DNA of 37,484 nt from Actinomycetes bacterium (GTDB taxonomy: Bacteria > Actinomycetota > Thermoleophilia > Gaiellales > F1-60-MAGs149), in assembly GCA_025360225.1 (NCBI GenBank), contig JANYCN010000076.1:1-37484 (forward strand). The letters run 5' to 3'. The translations under genes and the position numbers were made by a program. Shown one piece after another: positions 1 through 7,798 of this stretch. The notes under the pieces are model-generated. The model was not told the DNA's origin and did no database searches. It saw only the letters and a list, made by a program, of their open reading frames with translations. Each line of letters opens with the position of its first letter. Positions within the stretch are counted from its first letter, which is position 1.

Positions 1-199
1 ACACGCCTACGAGCGGGCGTGCTAACCAGCACGCCCGCTCATCAGCAAGCTCCCTCGCCGTCGCTTGCCAGCCTTGCTCCTCGCGGAACTCTCCCCGAAC
101 CTCCGACCCAGGACACTGGTGGTCTGATTGCGCGACGCGCAACGCTCCCGCTCGCTCCAGGCACCCAATGACCATGCCACTTGACAATCAGACCACTAG
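1..199 (-). repeat. Dispersed modular repeat, copy A
   Basis: This copy reads from right to left. It opens with CTAGTGGTCTGATTG (rc of 185-199) and then carries a core shared almost base for base with copy C, ending in the palindrome TGCGCGTCGCGCA. An inverted copy of the opening sequence lies at 116-130 with one mismatch, so 116-199 is an 84-base unit with 15-base terminal inverted repeats. A module TGTCCTGGGTCGGAGGTTC, shared with copy B, follows at 94-115. A 13-base-pair hairpin shared with copy C comes at 11-40. The CTAG edge supplies the TAG stop codon of ndk. No transposase is encoded, so it could be a non-autonomous element or a structured 3' UTR repeat. Confidence 0.8.
11..40. terminator. 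Perfect hairpin inside repeat A
   Basis: GAGCGGGCGTGCT (11-23) and its exact reverse complement (28-40) are separated by the loop AACC. No T-run follows. It may act as a terminator or RNA-stabilising structure downstream of ndk, but that function is inferred. The same stem, with loop GGAT, recurs in copy C. Confidence 0.6.
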
Positions 200-609
200 C
201 CGATCAGACCGTCGCCGAAGAAGAGGGCGAGCTCGCGCTCGGCGGAGGCGGGCGAGTCACTGCCGTGGATGACGTTCTCCGCAAGGGCGATCGCGAGGTC
301 ACCGCGGATCGTGCCGAGCGCGGACTTCTTCGGGTCGGTCGCGCCCATCATGTCGCGCACGAGCGAGATCGCGCTCTCACCCTCCAGCGCGATCGCCACG
401 ATCGGACCGGACGTGATGAAGTCGACGAGCTCCCCGAAGAACGGGCGCGCCGCATGCTCAGCGTAGTGACGCTCCGCCGTGGCGCGATCGAGGACGAGAA
501 GCCGAAGCCCGCGGAAGCTGAGCCCCCGGCGCTCGAAGCGGCCAAGGATCTCTGCGATGAGCCCACGCCGGACGGCGTCGGGCTTGAGAAGAACGAGCGT
601 CGTTTCCAT
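196..609 (-). CDS. ndk: Nucleoside diphosphate kinase
   Basis: The 137-residue protein is the usual length for bacterial NDK. It transfers phosphate between nucleoside tri- and diphosphates through a phosphohistidine in the cytoplasm. The N-terminus METTLVLLKPDAV, the loop RGDLAIA and the active-site segment NVIHGSDSPASAERE, with the catalytic His, are typical. It follows valS-folC and membrane genes, the order seen in mycobacteria. No Shine-Dalgarno is visible; a -10-like TATCCT sits six bases before ATG, suggesting a leaderless mRNA. The TAG stop is part of the CTAG end of repeat A, so the repeat begins exactly where the gene ends. Confidence 0.97.
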   Translation of the reverse strand: METTLVLLKPDAVRRGLIAEILGRFERRGLSFRGLRLLVLDRATAERHYAEHAARPFFGELVDFITSGPIVAIALEGESAISLVRDMMGATDPKKSALGTIRGDLAIALAENVIHGSDSPASAERELALFFGDGLIG

Positions 610-615
610 GCCGGG

Positions 616-621
616 AGGATA
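616..621 (-). promoter_or_regulatory. -10 box for leaderless ndk
   Basis: TATCCT on the minus strand is followed by six bases and then the ATG at 609. This is the spacing of actinobacterial leaderless promoters (TANNNT). No convincing -35 is seen. Confidence 0.5.
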
Positions 622-666
622 CGTCGGTCGTTGAGCCCAGCCGCCGGTGCAGCCTCAGCCTTCGCG

Positions 667-1212
667 CTACGAGCGGCTGCGCCGCGTGCGCGGGACGCTG
701 ACGAACGTGGACGCGTCGGCGCCCTCTGGCTCGCGCGGCTCGGTCTCGCAGTACGGACAGATGCGCCAACGCGGGTCGAGCGGTGACTTACAGCGGCGGC
801 AGGCGCTCTTCAAGCGCGTCGTGCAGACCGGGCACGACAGGAACGAGGGCTCGATCTCGCTGCGACAGGTGGGGCATCGTGCATCGCCGCCAAGACGCCG
901 CTCCATGGCGCGGATCTCGAGCTCACGTTCGCGTACGTCGTCGAGGTACTCGGGCGGCCGGAGGATCATGTACACGAGCACGCCGATCAACGGGAAGAGG
1001 AAGGCAGCGGCGACCGACACCGCTACGAGAACCGGGTCCTCGATGCGCCGTCGCGCGTCCTTGTAGGCGTAGAACGCCGTTGCGAGGTGGAGCGCGACCG
1101 CCGCGAACAGCACGAGCTCGAAGGAGGCGCGGACCCAGTTCGAGTGGAAGACGTCGACGATCGGCTTGAAGGGGCTCTCGCTGGTCGCGGTCGGGGTCGT
1201 GGCTTGAGGCAT
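667..1212 (-). CDS. Membrane protein with double zinc ribbon
   Basis: The 181-residue protein has two hydrophobic segments (about residues 28-50 and 60-86) joined by a short basic loop. A cytosolic tail follows with four CxxC pairs at about 113-156 (CPTC, CPVC, CRRC, CPYC), spaced as two zinc ribbons like the DZANK class. The last 20 residues are Arg/Ser-rich. It lies 34 bases downstream of a 37-residue membrane peptide and upstream of ndk. Mycobacteria also carry a membrane protein between folC and ndk, but this one is not obviously the same family. Its function is unknown; a membrane-tethered zinc-binding adaptor is a guess. Confidence 0.85.
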   Translation of the reverse strand: MPQATTPTATSESPFKPIVDVFHSNWVRASFELVLFAAVALHLATAFYAYKDARRRIEDPVLVAVSVAAAFLFPLIGVLVYMILRPPEYLDDVRERELEIRAMERRLGGDARCPTCRSEIEPSFLSCPVCTTRLKSACRRCKSPLDPRWRICPYCETEPREPEGADASTFVSVPRTRRSRS

Positions 1213-1246
1213 CAGGGGTCCAGTTCGACGGCTTCCGTCATGTTCC

Positions 1247-1360
1247 CTACAGGATCACGCGTCCGAGGACGTACCCGGCCGCGTAGGACAGGATGATCAC
1301 GAGCAACACGATCACCGTGGCGAAGACGATCACGCCGACACCGCCGGGCTTTCGTGCCAT
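1247..1360 (-). CDS. 37-residue single-pass membrane peptide
   Basis: The reading frame starts MARKPGGVGVIVFAT, runs through one hydrophobic helix (about residues 9-34) with a Gly/Ala/Tyr end, and stops after GRVIL. Its ATG overlaps the TGA of folC (TGATG), the translational coupling used throughout this operon, which supports a real gene despite the small size. It occupies the place of the folC-downstream membrane protein of mycobacteria. No family is recognised. The short basic N-terminus suggests N-in topology. Confidence 0.65.
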   Translation of the reverse strand: MARKPGGVGVIVFATVIVLLVIILSYAAGYVLGRVIL

Positions 1361-2565
1361 CACGGCACCGCCGTTCGCCGCAGCGTAGCGGCGAGATCAG
1401 CGAGCAGCGCGAGCGAGCCGCAGACGACGACGGCTCCCGCCTCGCCGGCGATCACTCGCGCCACCGCCAAGGCGTCGGCGGGGTCACGTTCGGCCGAGAC
1501 GATCACGCCACGCGCGGCGACACGGGAGCAGAGCACGTCCGCCGGGAGCGCTCGATCGCTCGCAACGGCGGTGACGACGACCGCGTCGAACCGGCCGACG
1601 AGCGCATCGAGGACGCCTTCGATGTCCTTGTCGGCGAGGATCGCAAGGACGGCGACGAGCGGACGGCGGCCCTCCGTGACGACCGGCAACGCCCGAGCCA
1701 GCGCCAACGCGCCATGCGGGTTGTGTGCGCCATCGAGGAGCACGAGCGGTCGCACGCCGATGCGCTCAAGCCGCCCGGGCACACGCACCGCCGCGAGCGC
1801 CCGATCGGCAACGCTCGCATCGAACCGCGGCCCGAGGAAGGCCTCGCCGGCGGCGCGCGCGAGGCTCTGGTTGCCCGCCTGATACGTCGGGGCATCGCCG
1901 AGCCGATCGACGATCGTGATCCTGGCGTCAAGGCCCGCGGTGCCGAGGATCGCGCGGAGCTCCGCGTCGACGCCTCCGACGATCAGGCGCGCGCTGTCGT
2001 TCACCACGGCGAGCTTCTCCGCCGCGATCGCCGCACGGGTCGGACCAAGCTGTGCGACGTGATCGAGCGCGACGTTCGTCAGGACGACCACGGGCGCGCC
2101 GAGGACGTTCGTCGCATCGTGTCGCCCGCCGAGCCCAGCCTCCACCACGACCGCGTCAACGCCACGTCGTGCGAGCGCGAGGAACGCCGCCGCCGTGAGC
2201 ACCTCGAACTGGGTCAGCGGCTCGTCGGCGATCGCATCGACGACGCCCGCAGCCACCTCGACGTCCGCGACCGCGCCGGCAAGGATGTCTGGATCGAGCG
2301 GTCGCCCGGACGCCTGGACTCGCTCACCGAAGCCGTGCACATGGGGTGAGATGTACGCCCCTGTGGCGAGGCCGTGTGCCTCGAGGATCGCCGCCGCATA
2401 CAGCGTCGTCGACGTCTTCCCGTTCGTCCCAACGACGTGGATCGTCGAGAAGCGGCGCTCCGGGTGGCCGACCTGCTCGAGCAGGAGCCGCATCCGTTCG
2501 AGCCCTAGTCGCATGCCGAAAGCCGCCCGTCGTGCGAGCAGGTCCTCGAGGCTCGAGCCGGACAC
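1360..2565 (-). CDS. folC: Folylpolyglutamate/dihydrofolate synthase
   Basis: The 401-residue protein is of the Mur-ligase fold and adds glutamate to folates using ATP. The ATP-binding loop VVGTNGKTST lies at 44-53. SPHVHGFGERV, the metal/ATP segment VVEAGLGGRHDATN, and LLDGAHNPHG at the start of the C-terminal domain all match FolC. An upstream extension of this frame only overlaps valS. The GTG at 2565, one base after the valS TGA, gives the normal N-terminus and is chosen as start. The end overlaps the next small gene. Next to valS, as in mycobacteria. Confidence 0.95.
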   Translation of the reverse strand: MSGSSLEDLLARRAAFGMRLGLERMRLLLEQVGHPERRFSTIHVVGTNGKTSTTLYAAAILEAHGLATGAYISPHVHGFGERVQASGRPLDPDILAGAVADVEVAAGVVDAIADEPLTQFEVLTAAAFLALARRGVDAVVVEAGLGGRHDATNVLGAPVVVLTNVALDHVAQLGPTRAAIAAEKLAVVNDSARLIVGGVDAELRAILGTAGLDARITIVDRLGDAPTYQAGNQSLARAAGEAFLGPRFDASVADRALAAVRVPGRLERIGVRPLVLLDGAHNPHGALALARALPVVTEGRRPLVAVLAILADKDIEGVLDALVGRFDAVVVTAVASDRALPADVLCSRVAARGVIVSAERDPADALAVARVIAGEAGAVVVCGSLALLADLAATLRRTAVP

Positions 2566-2566
2566 G

Positions 2567-5164
2567 TCAGGCTCCGTTGAGCTCGCGGATCCGGTCCTCG
2601 AGCCCAGCGACCTCGCGCCCGAAGCGCTCGAGCCGTTCACGCTCCTCAGCGACGACGGCGTCGGGCGCGCGCTCGACGAAGCTGGTGTTCGCGAGCTTCG
2701 CCGCAGCCTTGGCCCGCTCCGCGACGGCTTCCTCCCTTCGACGCTCGAGGCGGCTGACGAGAGCGCGCGCGAGCGTCGCCCCACCGACGATGACCCGCGA
2801 ATCGGCGATCTCGACGGGCACGCCGGTCGCGCCGTCACCGACGATCGTGGCGTGGCCGAGGCCCGCCAGCAAGGCCGCCTGCGCCCGGAGGTCGTCCGCC
2901 GCACGCCCCTCGCCAAGAGCGAGTTCGAGCCCCTCGCGGGGCCCGAGACCGCCGTCCGAGCGGATCCGTCGCAGCTCGGTGACGAGCGCGATGACGCTTG
3001 CAACGGCGCGCCCGGCGTCCCGGTCGCGCGGGATCCCATCGACCTGCGGGAACGACGCCCGCATCAGAAGCCCGCGCTCGCCACCGAGGAACGGCCAGAT
3101 CTCCTCCGTCACGAACGGCATCACCGGGTGGAGGAGCAAGAGGATCCGCTCGAGCACGTACAACGCGGTGCCCGAGGCCTCGCGCCGCGCATCGGCGTCG
3201 TCACCGTAGAGCCGGATCTTCAAGCCCTCGAGGTACCAGTCGCAGTAGTCGTTCCAGACGAAGGCGTAGGCGACCTTCACGGCGCTGGAGAACGCGTACG
3301 TCTCGTAGAGCTCCGTGACCTCGGCGATGGTCTCGGCGAGGCGCGTGAGGATCCAGCGGTCGAGCGGCTCACGCTCGGCCGGCACCGCAGGCACGTCCTC
3401 GTCAGCACCCATCAGCACGAGACGCGAGGCGTTCCATAGCTTGTTTGCGAACGCGCGGCCCTCGTCGATCATCCCTTCAGCGAACCGGACGTCCTGCGTC
3501 GAGCACATCTTCAGCAGCCCGTAGCGGGTCGCGTCAGCACCGAAGCGGTCGATCAGCTCAAGCGGGTCAACGCCTGTGCCGAGCGACTTCGACATTCGAC
3601 GGCCGTCCGTTGCCTGGATCGTCGAGTTGATGTAGACGTCGGTGAAGGGGACGTCGCCGGCGAAGGCGATCCCGGTGAAGATCATCCGCGCGACCCAGAG
3701 GTTGATGATGTCGCGCGCTGTCACGAGCACGTCCCCCGGATACCAGCATCGCAGCGACGCGGTGTCACCAGGCCAGCCAAGCGTCGCGTACGGCCAGAGA
3801 GCCGAGGAGAACCACGTGTCAAGCACGTCCTCAGACTGCTCCCAGCCGTCACCCTCAGGGCGTTCCACCGCGACGACGTACGTGCCGTCAGGTGCGAACC
3901 AGACAGGAAGCCGATGGCCCCACCACAGCTGGCGCGAGATGCACCACGGTCGGATCGCCTCCATCCAGTCGTAGAAGACCTTCTCGAGCCGCTGCGGGTG
4001 GAACCGCACCCGTTCGGAGCGCACGGCGTCAATCGCGCTCGCCGCCAGCTCGTCCATCGCGCAGTACCACTGCAGGGAGATCAAGGGCTCGATCCGCTCG
4101 CCGCTGCGCTGGCAGAACCCGACAGCGTGGCGCAGCGGATCGCGGCGCACGATCCGGCCTTCGCGTTCAAGCTCGGCAAGCGCACGTGCGGTGCCGTCAG
4201 CAATCGAGAGGCCCTCCCAGTCCGGGCGCAACGCCGTGAGCGTGCCGTGCTCGGTCAGGAACAGCAAGGGCTCAAGGCCGTGATCACGGCCGATCTCAAA
4301 GTCCACCGGGTCGTGCCCTGGCGTCACCTTCAGACCACCGGTGCCGAAGCCAAGCTCGACGCGCTCGTCGCCGATGATTGGCACTGGACGGCTCACGAGC
4401 GGGACGATCGCGGTGCGGCCGATCAGGTGGTTCCAGCGCGTGTCGGCAGGGTTCACGGCGACGGCGACGTCGGCGAGGATCGTCACCGGACGGACGGTCG
4501 CGATGACGATCTCACCACCGCCCTCGAGGTCGTAGCGCACGTGGTAGAGGGTGTCGTCCACCTCGCGATGCTCAACCTCGAGGTCGCTGATCGCCGTCCG
4601 GAGCTTCCAGCTCCAGTTGACGAGCCGGTTGTCGCGGTAGATCAAGCCACGCTCGTGCAGCCGGACGAACACGTCGAGCACCGCCCGCGCGTAGTCGGCG
4701 TCCATCGTGAAGCGCTCACGCCGGTAGTCCATCGACGCGCCAAGGCGCTTGTACTGCTCGATGATCGTCGACCCGGTCTCCTCCCGCCACGCCCAGACGC
4801 GTTCGATGAACGCCTCCCGGCCGAGGTCATGGCGCGACAGGCCCGTTGCGGCGAGCTGGCGTTCGACAACCATCTGCGTGGCGATCCCGGCGTGGTCCGT
4901 CCCTGGCTGCCACAGGACGTTGCGCCCCTGCATCCGCTTCAGCCGGATCAGCGTGTCCTGCACCGCTCCATTCAGGGCGTGTCCCATGTGCAATGACCCC
5001 GTCACGTTCGGCGGCGGCAGGCAGATGCAGTACGGCTCGCCGCCGGCGTCGGGGTCAGCGTCGAACGCCCGCGCCTCCTGCCAGGCGGCGAAGATCCGCG
5101 CCTCCACGTCTGCCGCGTCGTACCGGGTGCGCTCCGCCAGCAGCGTTGCTCGAGTGCCGTCCAT
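2567..5164 (-). CDS. valS: Valyl-tRNA synthetase
   Basis: The 865-residue class I synthetase has the HIGH-type motif HMGH at 59-62, the connective editing domain at about 200-340, CISRQLWWGHRLPVW near 408-422, the KMSKS-type loop RMSKS at 523-527, an anticodon-binding domain and a C-terminal coiled coil with many Arg/Glu (about 805-865). Editing residues equivalent to Lys279, Thr281, Asp285 and Asp288 (KVTPGHDPVD) are kept. The usual TTRPET motif reads TVRPVT at 223-228. The ATG overlaps the tpx TGA, and folC follows within one base. Complete by length and motifs. Confidence 0.97.
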   Translation of the reverse strand: MDGTRATLLAERTRYDAADVEARIFAAWQEARAFDADPDAGGEPYCICLPPPNVTGSLHMGHALNGAVQDTLIRLKRMQGRNVLWQPGTDHAGIATQMVVERQLAATGLSRHDLGREAFIERVWAWREETGSTIIEQYKRLGASMDYRRERFTMDADYARAVLDVFVRLHERGLIYRDNRLVNWSWKLRTAISDLEVEHREVDDTLYHVRYDLEGGGEIVIATVRPVTILADVAVAVNPADTRWNHLIGRTAIVPLVSRPVPIIGDERVELGFGTGGLKVTPGHDPVDFEIGRDHGLEPLLFLTEHGTLTALRPDWEGLSIADGTARALAELEREGRIVRRDPLRHAVGFCQRSGERIEPLISLQWYCAMDELAASAIDAVRSERVRFHPQRLEKVFYDWMEAIRPWCISRQLWWGHRLPVWFAPDGTYVVAVERPEGDGWEQSEDVLDTWFSSALWPYATLGWPGDTASLRCWYPGDVLVTARDIINLWVARMIFTGIAFAGDVPFTDVYINSTIQATDGRRMSKSLGTGVDPLELIDRFGADATRYGLLKMCSTQDVRFAEGMIDEGRAFANKLWNASRLVLMGADEDVPAVPAEREPLDRWILTRLAETIAEVTELYETYAFSSAVKVAYAFVWNDYCDWYLEGLKIRLYGDDADARREASGTALYVLERILLLLHPVMPFVTEEIWPFLGGERGLLMRASFPQVDGIPRDRDAGRAVASVIALVTELRRIRSDGGLGPREGLELALGEGRAADDLRAQAALLAGLGHATIVGDGATGVPVEIADSRVIVGGATLARALVSRLERRREEAVAERAKAAAKLANTSFVERAPDAVVAEERERLERFGREVAGLEDRIRELNGA

Positions 5165-5721
5165 CAGCGAGCAGGATAGATGCCGGTGTCGAGAAGGGTC
5201 TGCACGATCGCGAGGGTCGCCGCGTAGTCCGGGTGATCGACGAGGTCACCGACGACCTCTGCCCGACGGACGATCGCGGCCGCGTCGAGCACGAACACGG
5301 CGCGAGCGAGCTCTCCGGTCTCCTCGATCAGCACGCCCCAGCCGTGCCCGAACGATCGCTCCGGTCGGTAGTCGGAGAGGGAGACCAGCGAGCTGATCGA
5401 CGCACCGCGACAGAAGCGAGCCATCGCGTACGGCGTGTCGACGCTCACGGTGTAGGCGGCAACGCGTGCGCCATGAGCGGCGAGGGCGGCGTCGAAGCGT
5501 GCTGTCTGCAGCGCGCAGACCTCGGTGTCAAGCGACGGGACGACGCTCAACACCCGGACGACCGGCGGTGTGTCAGCGAGCGTGAGGCTGGTCAGCGCGA
5601 GGGTCGCGCGATCGGCGACGGTGCACGTGAAGGCGGGAGCCTCCTGACCGACGACGACCGGGTCGCCAACGAGCGTCAGTGGCTGGCCCTCCTCGGCGAC
5701 GATCCCCTGGCGGCGGATCAC
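5164..5721 (-). CDS. tpx: Thiol peroxidase (Tpx-type peroxiredoxin)
   Basis: The 185-residue atypical two-Cys peroxiredoxin reduces peroxides with electrons from thioredoxin. The peroxidatic Cys69 lies in SLDTEVCALQT, and the resolving Cys104 in RFCRG. LSDYRPERSFGHGWGV and ARAVFVLD are typical Tpx segments. It starts with GTG overlapping the ftsI stop (GTGA) and ends overlapping the valS start, so it is embedded in the operon. A short N-terminal extension is normal. Its place between ftsI and valS is unusual. A thioredoxin gene is also in the window (15423-15752) and could be its partner. Confidence 0.94.
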   Translation of the reverse strand: MIRRQGIVAEEGQPLTLVGDPVVVGQEAPAFTCTVADRATLALTSLTLADTPPVVRVLSVVPSLDTEVCALQTARFDAALAAHGARVAAYTVSVDTPYAMARFCRGASISSLVSLSDYRPERSFGHGWGVLIEETGELARAVFVLDAAAIVRRAEVVGDLVDHPDYAATLAIVQTLLDTGIYPAR

Positions 5722-7430
5722 CGGCGCCGCACCCCGAGCGCCTGCAACGCCCGTGCCGTCAGGTCAGCGAACGCCGGCGCTGCCGTATCGCCGCCGTAGT
5801 AGGAGCCCTTCGTGTTGTCGTCCACCAGCACCAGCGTGACGATTCGCGGCGCCGCGGCAGGTGCGAAGCCGACGAACCAGCCGACGTAGTGCGACTTCGA
5901 GTAGGTGCCGTTGACGACCTTCTGCGTCGTGCCCGTCTTGCCCGCGACGCCGTAGCCGCGGATCGCTGCCTTGACGCCGGTGCCCGTGGAGACGACGTTG
6001 CGCAGCATGACGTTCAGCTCAGCAGCGATCGCCGTGGGCAGCATCCGGATGCGCGCAGCTGGGACGGGGACGCCATCGATTCGATCGACGACGTGCGGTT
6101 GCGTCCACACCCCGCCGTTCGCCACCATCGCGTAGAACGCGGCAACCTGCAGCGGCGTGACGCCCAGACCCTGTCCGAACGGGATGTTGCCGATCGTCGT
6201 CCCCGACCACGTGCGGTAGTCGGGCACCGAGCCGCGCAGCTCTCCCGGGAGGTCGATACCGGTGGGTTTACCGAAGCCAAAGCGCGCGATGTACGGCGCG
6301 AAGTACTTGCCGTGATCGCCTGAGCCCTTGCCGGAGAGACGCTCGTAGGCGATCTTCACAGCGCCGACGTTCGAGGAGACGGTGAGGATCTGGCTGACGC
6401 TGAGCGACTCCGTCCCGTGGCGTTCGGCATCACAGATCTTGCGGTTGTAGATCCAGATGCAGCCAGGGATCGTGAAGCGCGTGCCCGGGGTGATCGCACC
6501 GCGGTCGAGACCGGCGGCGATCGTCGCCGTCTTGAAGGTCGACCCCGGCTCGTACTGGTCAGCGATCGCCCGCAGGCGCACCTCGTCCGGCGTCGCCTCA
6601 CCGTACGCAGCAGAGGAGTTCGGGGCGGGCGTCGCGGCCATCCCGAGGACGCCTCCAGTGCGCACGTCGAGCACGATCGCCACGACGCTGCGGGCCCCGG
6701 TACGCCGCTGCGTTGAAGCCACCGTTCGCTCCGCCGCCGCCTGGATCTGCAGATCTAGCGCAAGCTGCAACCGTCCACCGTCGCGCGCCGGGGTGACCGC
6801 GATCGGCGAGATCGAGGCGCCGGTAGCGTTGCGCGTGAACCGCTCGAGCCCATCGTGTCCCCGCAGGGCACGGTCGTACGAGCGCTCCAACCCAGCGAGA
6901 CCGTGACCGTCGATGTTCGTCGTGCCGACGATCGGCATCGCCATGCCAAGTGGGTACACGCGCTTCTCCTCCGGAATGAAGGTCAGGAGCGTCGAGACGT
7001 TCAGCGCCTGAAGCCGCGCGGCGGCTGCCGGATCAGCCTGGCGGACGAGGTCGATGTGACCCCGGTGCGCCGTCGTCAAGCGCGTGTAGATCACGTCGCG
7101 CGAGACCGACAGGGTGTCAGCGACGGCACGGGCAACACCGGCTGGATCGGTCAGGGGCACGTACGCGCCGACGGTGGTGGCCTCCTCCGCCAGTGCCAGG
7201 GGTCGGCCGCGGGCATCGACGATAGCGCCACGCGACGCGTGCAGACGCAGCGTCTCGAGGTGCTCGCCGTTCGCGAGCGCGGCGTACTGCGCGTGCGCGA
7301 CGACCTGAAGCTGGACGGATCGGGCGATCACGGTCGCGAGCAGCACGAGACACCCGGCGAGCATCAGCCGGATCCGGCGTTCCGGCGACGGACGGCGACG
7401 GCGCCGCGGGGATCGGACGCTGCTCCTCAC
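5718..7430 (-). CDS. ftsI: Septal peptidoglycan transpeptidase FtsI (class B PBP)
   Basis: The 570-residue class B penicillin-binding protein crosslinks septal peptidoglycan outside the membrane. It has an Arg-rich cytosolic tail, one membrane helix (about 20-44), a PBP dimer domain containing RGAIVDARGRPLA, and a transpeptidase domain with the serine motif STFK (297-300), SSN (352-354) and KTGT (498-501). All catalytic motifs are intact. No PASTA domain is present. It sits after an ftsL-like gene with a GTGA overlap, as expected for dcw clusters, but murE/mraY do not follow. Confidence 0.96.
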   Translation of the reverse strand: MRSSVRSPRRRRRPSPERRIRLMLAGCLVLLATVIARSVQLQVVAHAQYAALANGEHLETLRLHASRGAIVDARGRPLALAEEATTVGAYVPLTDPAGVARAVADTLSVSRDVIYTRLTTAHRGHIDLVRQADPAAAARLQALNVSTLLTFIPEEKRVYPLGMAMPIVGTTNIDGHGLAGLERSYDRALRGHDGLERFTRNATGASISPIAVTPARDGGRLQLALDLQIQAAAERTVASTQRRTGARSVVAIVLDVRTGGVLGMAATPAPNSSAAYGEATPDEVRLRAIADQYEPGSTFKTATIAAGLDRGAITPGTRFTIPGCIWIYNRKICDAERHGTESLSVSQILTVSSNVGAVKIAYERLSGKGSGDHGKYFAPYIARFGFGKPTGIDLPGELRGSVPDYRTWSGTTIGNIPFGQGLGVTPLQVAAFYAMVANGGVWTQPHVVDRIDGVPVPAARIRMLPTAIAAELNVMLRNVVSTGTGVKAAIRGYGVAGKTGTTQKVVNGTYSKSHYVGWFVGFAPAAAPRIVTLVLVDDNTKGSYYGGDTAAPAFADLTARALQALGVRRR

Positions 7431-7798
7431 CGGGCGGCGACGGCCACGATCTGATGGTAGGCGCCAGCAGAGGGGATGACCATCCCGTATGTCCGCGCCG
7501 CCTCATCGACACGTGCGCGCGGGAACTGGCGGGCGAGCGCTGCCTGCTGGTTGACGACGTCGATGAGGACGGCGCGGCGGTTCGCGTCGATCGCGCCAGC
7601 ATCCATGTTCGCCCGAAGCGCCCCGATCTGCAGTGCGACGATGCCGGTGAGGAGCGCGGTGACGACCGCGACGCCAAGGTACGTGACGGCGGAGGCCGCG
7701 CGGCCCGTCGTGCGGGTACGCGAGACACGCCGTCTCGCACGGCCGGTGCCCGGTCGCGGCGCGGCTCGGGCCCGCCGACGGTCGGCAGCGACCGTCAC
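7427..7798 (-). CDS. FtsL-like septum protein
   Basis: The 123-residue bitopic protein has an Arg-rich cytosolic N-terminus (1-35), one membrane helix (about 37-60) and a short outer segment with heptad-like hydrophobics (VLIDVVNQQAALARQF). It lies between rsmH and ftsI with GTGA overlaps on both sides, exactly the place of ftsL, whose product forms the FtsQLB complex that activates FtsWI. Sequence conservation in this family is low, so the call rests on topology and position. Confidence 0.75.
   Translation of the reverse strand: MTVAADRRRARAAPRPGTGRARRRVSRTRTTGRAASAVTYLGVAVVTALLTGIVALQIGALRANMDAGAIDANRRAVLIDVVNQQAALARQFPRARVDEAARTYGMVIPSAGAYHQIVAVAAR

Noticed and set aside
70-110. tRNA T-arm-like GGTTCGGG in repeat A (minus strand)
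   Set aside because: No acceptor or anticodon stems can be formed around it; it is a module shared with repeat B.
1354-2349. Long plus-strand open frame opposite folC
   Set aside because: Arg/Asp-rich translation without domains; it is the antisense shadow of a conserved gene in GC-rich DNA.
3914-4996. Plus-strand open frame opposite valS
   Set aside because: Antisense shadow; valS is complete and fully motif-supported on the other strand.
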